NCBI GenBank assembly: GCA_031119595.1
Contig: JAVHXX010000137.1
Span: 1-8,615, forward strand
Source: Patulibacter sp.
GTDB lineage: Bacteria; Actinomycetota; Thermoleophilia; Solirubrobacterales; Solirubrobacteraceae
Direction: 5' to 3'
DNA: 8,615 bases
Below, piece by piece: positions 1 to 6,018 of this stretch. The notes below the pieces were generated by a model. The model ran no database searches. It was not told the DNA's origin and saw only the letters and a program-made list of their open reading frames with translations. The stretch's first letter is position 1, and each line of letters begins with the position of its first letter. A program made the translations under genes and the position numbers.

Positions 1-89
1 ATCCACGACAGCCCCACCCGTCCCGGCACGGCGCCCCGCGGCCCCTTGGCGCCCCGCCGCCCGGCCGATCACCGCGCGCTTACCCAGAG

Positions 90-111
90 TTGACGGTCCG
101 GCGCGTAAGTT
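90..111 (+). promoter_or_regulatory. Possible promoter elements upstream of the MoxR operon
   Basis: A TTGACG hexamer (90-95) looks like a -35 box and TAAGTT (106-111) fits the actinobacterial TANNNT -10 pattern. They are only 10 bases apart, too close to work as one sigma-70-type promoter, so at most one is real. If TAAGTT is the -10, the transcript would start near 118 with a leader of about 48 bases containing the GGAGAA ribosome site. The rest of 1-165 holds no convincing gene. A 10-bp direct repeat GGCGCCCCGC lies at 30-39 and 48-57, with no assigned meaning. Confidence 0.25.
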
Positions 112-150
112 CGTCTCACGATCCCGGCCCACGCCTGTGATCCCTCGCTT

Positions 151-156
151 GGAGAA
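151..156 (+). promoter_or_regulatory. Ribosome binding site of the MoxR gene
   Basis: GGAGAA ends nine bases before the ATG at 166, which is normal Shine-Dalgarno spacing and fixes that start. The monocistronic-looking genes later in the window lack such a site, so this gene is probably translated from a leadered mRNA. Confidence 0.65.
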
Positions 157-165
157 CCCAGACGC

Positions 166-1413
166 ATGACCACCAGCTCTTCGCCCCACTCGCCCCTCGA
201 CCCGTCGAAGTCGGCGGCCCCGGATGCCGCCCACGTGCCCGAGCACGGTGAGCGGGTGAAGGCCGTCGCCCGCGGCCTCGAGGCGGTGCTCTACGAGACC
301 AAGCGGGTCGTGATCGGCCAGGACGCGATGCTCGAGCGGGTGCTCGTGGCACTGCTGTCCGGCGGGCACGTGCTGCTCGAGGGCGTGCCTGGCCTCGCGA
401 AGACGCTCACGGTCAAGACCCTCGCGGACGTCCTCGGCGGCACCTTCCGGCGCGTGCAGTTCACCCCGGACCTCGTCCCCGCCGACCTCGTCGGCACCCG
501 CATCTGGCGCCCGGACACCGGCAGCTTCGACACCCAGCTCGGCCCGGTCTTCGGCAACCTGCTCCTCGCCGACGAGATCAACCGCGCCCCCGCGAAGGTG
601 CAGTCGGCGTTGCTCGAGGTGATGCAGGAGCGGCAGGTCACGCTCGGCGGCACGAGCCACAAGCTCCCCGAGCCGTTCCTCGTGCTCGCGACCCAGAACC
701 CGATCGAGTCCGAGGGCACGTACCCGCTGCCCGAGGCCCAGGTCGACCGCTTCCTGCTGAAGGTCCTCGTCGACTACCCCGAGCTGGAAGACGAGGCCAC
801 GGTCGTGGCCCGATCCGTGCAGCCGCCCGCCGACGTCCGCGCGCTGCTCACCCCCGAGCACCTCATCGCCTACCGCCAGGCGGTGCGCGAGGTCCCCGTC
901 GACCCCCAGGTCGTGCGCTACGCCGTGCGCCTCGCCGACGCGACCCGCCACCCGGAGCGGTACGGCCTCCCGGACCTCACCGAGGTCATCGAGGTCGGCT
1001 CCTCGCCGCGTGGTCCGATCGGTCTCGTGCAGGCCGCGCAGGCGCTCGCCGTGCTCCGCGGCCGCGACTACGTCACCGCCCGCGACGTCCACGACCTCGC
1101 CGCCGACGTCCTCCGCCACCGCATGGTCCTCTCCTACGAGGCCCACGCCGACGGCATCACGTCCGACCAGATCCTGAGCCGCATCATCGCGGCCGTCGAC
1201 CCCCGCGGCGTCGGTTCCGGTGGCTCGCTGGGAGGCACGGCCACCGGGACCGGAGCCGTGGGCGAAGGCCCGCACGGCGGCCCGCTGACCGGCGCGTTCG
1301 ACACCGCCGCGTACCCCGCGGCCACCGCGACCACGGCGCCGCAGCAGCCCGGTCAGGGCCTCGTGGTGCCGCCCGCCCCGAACTTCACGAAGCCGGGTGA
1401 TGCACCCCGATGA
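166..1413 (+). CDS. MoxR-family AAA+ ATPase
   Basis: Cytoplasmic AAA+ ATPase of the MoxR family, thought to use ATP hydrolysis to remodel or mature partner proteins, usually with VWA-domain partners encoded alongside. The 415-residue product has Walker A GVPGLAKT (73-80), Walker B LLLADEINR (132-140), sensor 1 ATQNP (175-179), an Arg in QVDRF (191-196) and a sensor-2-like SSPRG (279-283). The AAA core and lid end near residue 346. The start is supported by GGAGAA nine bases upstream. The gene is first in an operon and overlaps the DUF58 gene by four bases (ATGA). Oddity: residues 347-415 form a low-complexity Gly/Ala/Thr/Pro tail that most MoxR proteins (about 320-350 residues) lack; it looks disordered. 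Family assignment is secure; the client is unknown. Confidence 0.95.
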   Translation: MTTSSSPHSPLDPSKSAAPDAAHVPEHGERVKAVARGLEAVLYETKRVVIGQDAMLERVLVALLSGGHVLLEGVPGLAKTLTVKTLADVLGGTFRRVQFTPDLVPADLVGTRIWRPDTGSFDTQLGPVFGNLLLADEINRAPAKVQSALLEVMQERQVTLGGTSHKLPEPFLVLATQNPIESEGTYPLPEAQVDRFLLKVLVDYPELEDEATVVARSVQPPADVRALLTPEHLIAYRQAVREVPVDPQVVRYAVRLADATRHPERYGLPDLTEVIEVGSSPRGPIGLVQAAQALAVLRGRDYVTARDVHDLAADVLRHRMVLSYEAHADGITSDQILSRIIAAVDPRGVGSGGSLGGTATGTGAVGEGPHGGPLTGAFDTAAYPAATATTAPQQPGQGLVVPPAPNFTKPGDAPR

Positions 1414-2318
1414 GCCGTTCCCTCCTGGCCGATCCGCCCGGCCGGCAGGGTCCCGGGCGCACGCCGCCCGCCGCCGTCGCCGCGCTCGATCTCGCGATCG
1501 CCCGCCGCGCCGCGGGGCGACTGCCCGGTGACCACGTCGCCGCGGGCGTCGGGCTCGGCACCGAGCTCGCGCAGCTGCGCCCGTACGTCGAGGGCGACGA
1601 CATCCGTCAGCTCGACCCGGCCGCCAGCGCCCGCACGAACGAGCCCCACGTGCGCCTGCAGGTGCCCGAGCGTGCCCTCACCACGTGGGTCCTCCTCGAC
1701 GTCTCCCCGTCGATGGCGTTCGGCACGCACACGCGCCTCAAGTCCGACGTCGCCGCCGGTGCCGCGACCGTCGTGTCGCGCATCGCGACGCGCCGCGGTG
1801 GTCGGATCGGCCTCATGCGCTGGGGCGCGGAGGAGGAGGCGCTCGTACCGCCTCGCGGTGGCCGCCGGGCCCTCGGCGCGATCGACCGCGTGATCCGCGA
1901 GGGCGTCGCCGCCGACGGCACCGCCCCGCCGCACGACTTCGCCCACGCGATCCGCCGGCTGAGCCTGCTCGCCCGCCAGCCCGGCCTCACCGTGGTCATC
2001 AGCGACTTCCGCGACGACTCCGCATGGCCACGGGCGCTCGCCGCGCTTTCGCACCGCCACCGCGTCGTCGCGGTCGAGATCTCCGACCCGCGCGAGCACT
2101 CCCTCCCGGACGCCGGCTCCGTGGTCGTCCGCGACCCCGAGACCGGCCGCGACGTCGAGGTCAACACGAGCTCCCAGCGCCTCCGCGACGCGTACGCCGC
2201 GGCCGAGGCGCAGCGCCGCACCGAGATCCTCGACGGCGTCCGCCGCGCTCGCGGCCGGCACGTGCCGCTCAGCACCTCCCGCGACTGGCTCCGCGACCTC
2301 GGGAGGGGCCTGCGATGA
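1410..2318 (+). CDS. DUF58 domain protein (VWA-like)
   Basis: DUF58 protein, the usual partner of MoxR ATPases. The family has a VWA-like fold and is thought to act as adaptor or client of the ATPase; its biochemical role is not established. The 302-residue product carries the DUF58 signature LGTELAQLRPYVEGDDIRQL (49-68), continuing to ASART (72-76), which resembles the common G-x-E-F-x-x-x-R-x-Y-x-x-G-D-x-x-R-x-I-D-W pattern. A MIDAS-like D-V-S-P-S (D97, S99, S101) and ISDF (197-200) follow. No membrane segment is visible, so it is probably cytosolic, although many homologues carry N-terminal helices. The start overlaps the MoxR stop (ATGA), and a weak GGGTGA (1395-1400) precedes it, so translation is probably coupled. 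The end overlaps the VWA gene in the same way. Confidence 0.92.
   Translation: MSRSLLADPPGRQGPGRTPPAAVAALDLAIARRAAGRLPGDHVAAGVGLGTELAQLRPYVEGDDIRQLDPAASARTNEPHVRLQVPERALTTWVLLDVSPSMAFGTHTRLKSDVAAGAATVVSRIATRRGGRIGLMRWGAEEEALVPPRGGRRALGAIDRVIREGVAADGTAPPHDFAHAIRRLSLLARQPGLTVVISDFRDDSAWPRALAALSHRHRVVAVEISDPREHSLPDAGSVVVRDPETGRDVEVNTSSQRLRDAYAAAEAQRRTEILDGVRRARGRHVPLSTSRDWLRDLGRGLR
2301..2308 (+). promoter_or_regulatory. Ribosome binding site that fixes the VWA gene start
   Basis: GGGAGGGG lies inside the end of the DUF58 gene, six bases before the ATG at 2315. The frame stays open upstream to 1685, but that part is Arg/Pro-rich out-of-frame DUF58 sequence. This site, the ATGA overlap and the membrane anchor beginning directly after the Met settle the start. 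Confidence 0.75.
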
Positions 2319-3259
2319 CCCTCGCCTCCCCGATCTACCTGCTGCTCCTGCTGCTGATCCCGCTCGGGTTCGCGGTCGCCCAGCTCGGCCGTCGCCGGCG
2401 GCGGAAGTTCGCGATCCGTCTCCCCACGGCGTCGACCCTCGCCGCGGTGCTGCCGCGCGAGTCGAGGTGGGCGAAGGTCCTGCCCGGACTGTTCCTCTCG
2501 GTGGCCGCGGCCGCGCTCGCCTTCGCGCTCGCCAAGCCGCAGGTCACCGTGGCGGTGCCGGTCGAGAAGGCGTCGGTCATGCTCGTGATCGATGCGTCCG
2601 GATCGATGGAGGCCGACGACGTCAGCCCGACCCGCCTCGATGCCGCCAAGCAGGCCGTGAGCGACTTCCTCAGCAAGGTGCCCAAGCAGATGCAGGTCGG
2701 CGTGATGGCCTACTCCGACCAGGTCGAGGCCGTGCAGGCGCCGACCACCGACCGTCAGCTCGTGAAGGACGCGACCGCGCAGATCCAGGCCGGTGGCGGC
2801 ACCGCCACCGGCGACGCGCTCACGGCGGCGCTCCAGCGCCTGCGCACGAACCAGACCACCACGAACCGCACCCCGGCCGCGATCCTGCTCCTCTCCGACG
2901 GCGCGACCACGGCCGGCGTCGATCCGACGGGCGTCGCGGAGACCGCCAAGCAGCAGGACGTCCCGATCTCGACGGTCGCCCTCGGCACCGCCAACGGCAC
3001 CGTGACCCTCGGCCCCGGCTTCACCCGCGCGGTCCCGCCCGATCCGGAGACGCTCAGCCAGATCGCCCAGCTCTCGGGCGGCAAGGCGTTCACCGCCTCG
3101 GACTCGAGCACGCTGTCGTCGGTCTACAAGCAGATGGGCAGCAAGCTCGGGACCCGCCCCGTGAAGCGGGAGGCGACCGCCGGATTCGCCGGTGCCGCCG
3201 CGGTGTTCCTCGCGCTCGCGATGGCCGCCACGCTGCGCCGCCGCGACCGCCTCACCTGA
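2315..3259 (+). CDS. Membrane-anchored VWA domain protein, BatA-like
   Basis: BatA-like von Willebrand factor A protein, third member of the MoxR-DUF58-VWA set. The 314-residue product has two N-terminal hydrophobic helices (about 5-24 and 54-73) separated by a basic stretch with RRRRRK (26-31), then a VWA domain (about 87-275) and a C-terminal helix (about 287-306) followed by RRRDRLT. The MIDAS metal site is intact: DASGS (93-97), a Thr in GGTATGD (161-167) and D195 in LLLSDG. VWA domains bind a divalent metal and a protein ligand. The likely role is to present this domain at the membrane for partners loaded or remodelled by the MoxR ATPase; this is inference from the conserved gene set. 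No BatB, TPR (BatC/BatE) or BatD gene follows. A strong hairpin begins four bases after the stop. Confidence 0.93.
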   Translation: MTLASPIYLLLLLLIPLGFAVAQLGRRRRRKFAIRLPTASTLAAVLPRESRWAKVLPGLFLSVAAAALAFALAKPQVTVAVPVEKASVMLVIDASGSMEADDVSPTRLDAAKQAVSDFLSKVPKQMQVGVMAYSDQVEAVQAPTTDRQLVKDATAQIQAGGGTATGDALTAALQRLRTNQTTTNRTPAAILLLSDGATTAGVDPTGVAETAKQQDVPISTVALGTANGTVTLGPGFTRAVPPDPETLSQIAQLSGGKAFTASDSSTLSSVYKQMGSKLGTRPVKREATAGFAGAAAVFLALAMAATLRRRDRLT

Positions 3260-3263
3260 TCGA

Positions 3264-3292
3264 CCCGGCGCCCGGCGGACCCGGGCGCCGGG
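3264..3292 (+). terminator. Terminator-like hairpin after the VWA operon
   Basis: Perfect 11-bp GC stem, CCCGGCGCCCG (3264-3274) with CGGGCGCCGGG (3282-3292), and a 7-nt loop. It starts four bases after the VWA stop. No T-tract follows, so it is either a hairpin-only terminator of the kind proposed in high-GC actinobacteria or a 3' end stabiliser. Confidence 0.65.
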
Positions 3293-3355
3293 CGGCATTC
3301 CAATGCACCGCGAAACCCGGCCAGGCGTGCCCGCATGCTGGCGTGCCCACGTGCC

Positions 3356-3361
3356 TAGCGT
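3356..3361 (+). promoter_or_regulatory. Putative -10 box (TAGCGT) for a leaderless transcript
   Basis: TAGCGT matches TANNNT and is followed by exactly seven bases before the GTG at 3369, so transcription would start at or next to the start codon. The same hexamer sits at the same distance before the gene at 7686 (- strand), and six bases before the gene at 6019. No good TTGACA-like -35 is seen 16-18 bases upstream. Confidence 0.5.
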
Positions 3362-3368
3362 CGACGGA

Positions 3369-3998
3369 GTGGCATGGACGGACGGAGCACGCAGGTCGCG
3401 TGAGGCGAAGGCCTCGGTCTTCGGACCCCACGGCCCGCTGCTGCCCCTCGTGGCGCCCGCGCCGCAGCGGGACCCGCACACCGGTGAGATCCTCGGCCCG
3501 CTGACGCCCGTCGCCCCCGGCCTCCAGCTGCACATCGGGCTGTGGGCGCTCTCGTTCGTGGCGGCCTGCGTGGTCGCAGCGCTCCAGGGCGGCGACCGGC
3601 ACCTCGCCTGGCTCCCCCTCGGTGCCGCCGTCGGCGCTGCCGGGCTCCTCGACCTGCGCAACGGCGCGCGCAAGCTCGACACCACCGAGATCGCCCCCGA
3701 CGGCATCCGCGTCATCGACGACCGGGATGCACGCCTCGCGCTCGGATTCACCGAGCCCTACCTCGCGTTCTACCTGCCTGCGAGCGCCCTGCTCGTCGGC
3801 GACGGCGCTTGGTCGATCGGCATCGCCGCCGCGGCCGCGATCATCGGGCTCGCCCACGCCGCCGAGTACCGCATGGTGCGTCGCGCGCAGCGGCGCCACG
3901 GCGGCCGGCTCGTCTACCAGCGCGGCCCGGGCCGCGGCGGCGCGAACTGGCACCGCCAGCCGCTGTTCGTGCTGCGCGACCGGTTCGACTCGACCTGA
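3369..3998 (+). CDS. Multi-pass membrane protein of unknown function
   Basis: I do not recognise this protein. From the GTG at 3369 it has 209 residues: a polar N-terminus rich in Pro (about 1-50), hydrophobic stretches at about 53-72, 79-96, 132-144 and 148-165, and a basic C-terminus rich in Arg and Gly (about 168-209). The loop between the second and third stretches reads like a small ordered segment (LDTTEIAPDGIRVID), similar in feel to the membrane-adjacent strand of small PH-like membrane proteins; that is only an impression. GTG 3369 is chosen because TAGCGT lies seven bases upstream. The alternative is ATG 3303 (231 residues), which has no ribosome site and starts 11 bases after the terminator hairpin. 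Codon bias matches the neighbours. It stands alone between two hairpins, so context gives no function. Confidence 0.72.
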   Translation: MAWTDGARRSREAKASVFGPHGPLLPLVAPAPQRDPHTGEILGPLTPVAPGLQLHIGLWALSFVAACVVAALQGGDRHLAWLPLGAAVGAAGLLDLRNGARKLDTTEIAPDGIRVIDDRDARLALGFTEPYLAFYLPASALLVGDGAWSIGIAAAAAIIGLAHAAEYRMVRRAQRRHGGRLVYQRGPGRGGANWHRQPLFVLRDRFDST

Positions 3999-4004
3999 CC
4001 GACG

Positions 4005-4026
4005 GGCTGACGGGCGACCGTCAGCC
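4005..4026 (+). terminator. Hairpin with GCGA tetraloop after the membrane protein gene
   Basis: Perfect 9-bp stem GGCTGACGG (4005-4013) with CCGTCAGCC (4018-4026), closed by GCGA, a stable GNRA tetraloop. It starts seven bases after the stop at 3998. There is no T-tract. Smaller stems follow: ACCCG/CGGGT (4031-4044), GCCGG/CCGGC (4047-4059) and GCGC/GCGC (4058-4069). Probably the 3' end of the upstream transcript. Confidence 0.6.
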
Positions 4027-4062
4027 GGATACCCGCGGTCGGGTCTGCCGGAATCCGGCGCT

Positions 4063-4091
4063 TTGGCGCGTCGGAGCGGCGTCGATACGGT
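4063..4091 (+). promoter_or_regulatory. Putative promoter of the secreted protein gene
   Basis: TTGGCG (4063-4068) and TACGGT (4086-4091) are 17 bases apart, the ideal sigma-70/SigA spacing, and the second fits TANNNT. The start codon lies only ten bases after the -10 box, so the leader would be about four bases or absent. No Shine-Dalgarno sequence precedes the ATG, which agrees. Confidence 0.5.
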
Positions 4092-4101
4092 CCCGGGACC
4101 G

Positions 4102-6009
4102 ATGCGTGCCTCCGTCCGTTCCCTCGTCCTGACCCTCGCCGTGGGCGCCGCGGCCCTCGCGCCGCCGTCGGCGTCCGCCGCGCTCGCGCGGACCGTGATC
4201 GACGGTCCCACCGCGAACCTCGCCACCGGCACGACCGCCGTCGAGGTCGACGCCGCCCCCGACGGCACCGCGGCGATCGCGTACCTCAAGCAGGTGGCCG
4301 GCGTCACGCACGTGTTCGTGTCGCGGTACGTCGGCGGGACGTGGTCCTCGGCAGAGCAGGTCGACGGCGGCCTCTCGAACCAGGCGAACCCGTCCTCGCT
4401 GCCTGCGCTCGCGGTCGGGAACGGCGGCCGCGTCGTGGTCGCCTTCGCGAACGGGCCGGCCCTGCAGGAGAGCCTGTGGGCGGTCGTGAAGCCCTCGGCG
4501 GGGAGCGCGTACGGCCCGCCGCAGCAGATCAAGGCCTTCGCAGGCACCGCCTGGACGGACCCGAACCTCGAGCTCGCCTCGAACGGCAACGGCTACCTCA
4601 CCTTCTACAACGGCGGCACGTCGCTCTACGCCGACCAGGTCACCGGCAGCACCTTCACGCAGGTCGGCCCCGGCATCCTGAACCAGGATCCCGGGCGCCA
4701 GGCGCTCCCGGGTGATCAGACCGGTGTGCGGATCGGCGTCGACCCGACCGGCACGAGCGGCACCATCGCGTGGGCCGAGCAGCAGGCCGTCATGGGTACC
4801 ACGGTGTGGGCGCGCAAGCTCACCGGCACCACGCCCGGCGCCGCGGTCGACGCGACCGTCCCGTCGTTCAACGGCCACCTCAACGACAACAGCCAGAACA
4901 ACGACATCGACGTCGCGATCGGCGGCGGGAAGACGTGGGTCGCCCAGCACGTGAGCTTCGAGTACCCCGGCGGGTCGTCCCGTGCGCGCGTGTTCGCACG
5001 CACCTTCGACGGGTCGACCTTCGGGCCCGCCCAGGAGATCGACGGCATCGGCGAGGCCGACGACAACGCCGAGCTGGTCCGGCTCGCGGTGAACGACGCC
5101 GGCCAGGGGCTCGCCGTCTCGTACCGCGGCAAGAACGTCGACATCGGCTCGGAGACCTCCATCCTCAGCGGATCCACGTGGGGCGCCGCCGCCCCGATCG
5201 CGCGCCCGAACGTCGCCTCGGCCGCCCGCCCGACAGCCGCCGTCGACACGACCGGCGTGGGCGCCGCGGCGACGTACTCCGTCGCGAGCACGGGCGCCAC
5301 GCCACAGGTCGTGTCGCGGATCTACGGCGGCCCCGCCGACGGCACCCTCACGACCCTGTCGGATCCGGCCTTCGGGGATGCCTCCGACCCGTACGAGTCG
5401 GGCGCGGGCGGCGGCAAGTTCGTGAGCGCGTTCTTCCAAGGCACGGGCGCGACGAGCCGCGTGGTCGCCGCGGTCCTCGATCTCCCGGTGCCGCCGGTCG
5501 TCACCCCCGCGCCCGTGCCGCCGGTCCCGACGCAGCCGCCACCGCCCTGCGCCGTGTCGGCGGTCGCCTGCCCGACGGGCTTCTCGATCGGCCTGCTGAC
5601 GCTCCGCTCGAAGAGCGTCACGCGGGGCACCGCGGCGCCGTCGATCGTGTCGGCGACCTCCGCCAAGCGCACGCTGAGCTTCTCGCTGCCCCGCGCGGCC
5701 TCGGTGACGCTCACGCTCAGCAAGGTGAGCACCGGCCGTAGGTCGGGCTCGAAGTGCGTCGCGCAGACGGCGAAGAACCGCAAGGCGAAGTCGTGCACGC
5801 GCCTCACCCCGGTGAAGGGCTCCGCGGCGATCGCTGCGCCGGCGGGCGTCACGAACCTCGCGTTCCAGGGGTCGCTCAGCCGGGGCAAGCTCGCGGCCGT
5901 CGGGACGTACCGGCTCACGCTCGTCGCCAAGGATGCGTCGGGCCTGCGCTCGGCGCCGGCGAGCGTCGACTACACGCTGAAGGCTGCGAAGAAGACCTCG
6001 AAGAAGTAG
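4102..6009 (+). CDS. Secreted propeller-like protein with basic C-terminal domain
   Basis: Exported protein of unknown function, 635 residues. Residues 1-26 are a Sec signal peptide (MRASVRS, a hydrophobic run, then SASA before the likely cleavage). Residues 27-460 contain recurring units of the type A-x-D-x-x-G-x-x-x-x-A followed by a strand and G-x-T-W/F-x-x-A, as in beta-propeller or sialidase-like repeats, giving perhaps six or seven blades. A Pro-rich linker (about 461-482) leads to a C-terminal domain with four Cys (483, 490, 552, 565), containing GRRSGSKC, a basic stretch to the fourth Cys, and GTYRLTLVAKDASG; the protein ends KKTSKK. I recall similar C-terminal domains in Thermoleophilia exported proteins. 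No catalytic motif or LPXTG signal is visible, so a binding or surface role is most likely. Start: the only Met directly before the signal peptide. The ureohydrolase gene follows after nine bases. Confidence 0.85.
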   Translation: MRASVRSLVLTLAVGAAALAPPSASAALARTVIDGPTANLATGTTAVEVDAAPDGTAAIAYLKQVAGVTHVFVSRYVGGTWSSAEQVDGGLSNQANPSSLPALAVGNGGRVVVAFANGPALQESLWAVVKPSAGSAYGPPQQIKAFAGTAWTDPNLELASNGNGYLTFYNGGTSLYADQVTGSTFTQVGPGILNQDPGRQALPGDQTGVRIGVDPTGTSGTIAWAEQQAVMGTTVWARKLTGTTPGAAVDATVPSFNGHLNDNSQNNDIDVAIGGGKTWVAQHVSFEYPGGSSRARVFARTFDGSTFGPAQEIDGIGEADDNAELVRLAVNDAGQGLAVSYRGKNVDIGSETSILSGSTWGAAAPIARPNVASAARPTAAVDTTGVGAAATYSVASTGATPQVVSRIYGGPADGTLTTLSDPAFGDASDPYESGAGGGKFVSAFFQGTGATSRVVAAVLDLPVPPVVTPAPVPPVPTQPPPPCAVSAVACPTGFSIGLLTLRSKSVTRGTAAPSIVSATSAKRTLSFSLPRAASVTLTLSKVSTGRRSGSKCVAQTAKNRKAKSCTRLTPVKGSAAIAAPAGVTNLAFQGSLSRGKLAAVGTYRLTLVAKDASGLRSAPASVDYTLKAAKKTSKK

Positions 6010-6012
6010 CGT
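6007..6012 (+). promoter_or_regulatory. Putative -10 box made from the upstream stop codon
   Basis: TAGCGT begins with the TAG stop codon of the secreted protein gene and is followed by six bases (CGGGCC) before the ATG at 6019. It is identical to the boxes at 3356 and 7699-7694. It would give the ureohydrolase its own leaderless transcript despite the nine-base gap to the gene before. The sequence around 5984-5989 (CTGCGA) is only a weak -35 match. Confidence 0.45.
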
Positions 6013-6018
6013 CGGGCC

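Noticed and set aside
90..111. TTGACG plus TAAGTT read as one promoter
   Set aside because: The 10-base spacing is incompatible with a standard sigma-70-type promoter, so it is listed only as separate weak elements.
1685..2314. Upstream extension of the VWA frame
   Set aside because: Translates to Arg/Pro-rich noise over the real DUF58 gene; GGGAGGGG and the membrane anchor place the start at 2315.
3303..3368. ATG 3303 as start of the unknown membrane protein
   Set aside because: No ribosome site, and it directly follows the terminator hairpin. The TAGCGT box seven bases before GTG 3369 favours the shorter form, though the longer one is not excluded.
1607..3751. 714-codon open frame on the - strand across DUF58 and VWA genes
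   Set aside because: Antisense shadow: low-complexity Arg/Gly sequence, crosses the operon terminator and has no domain, while the + strand genes carry family signatures.
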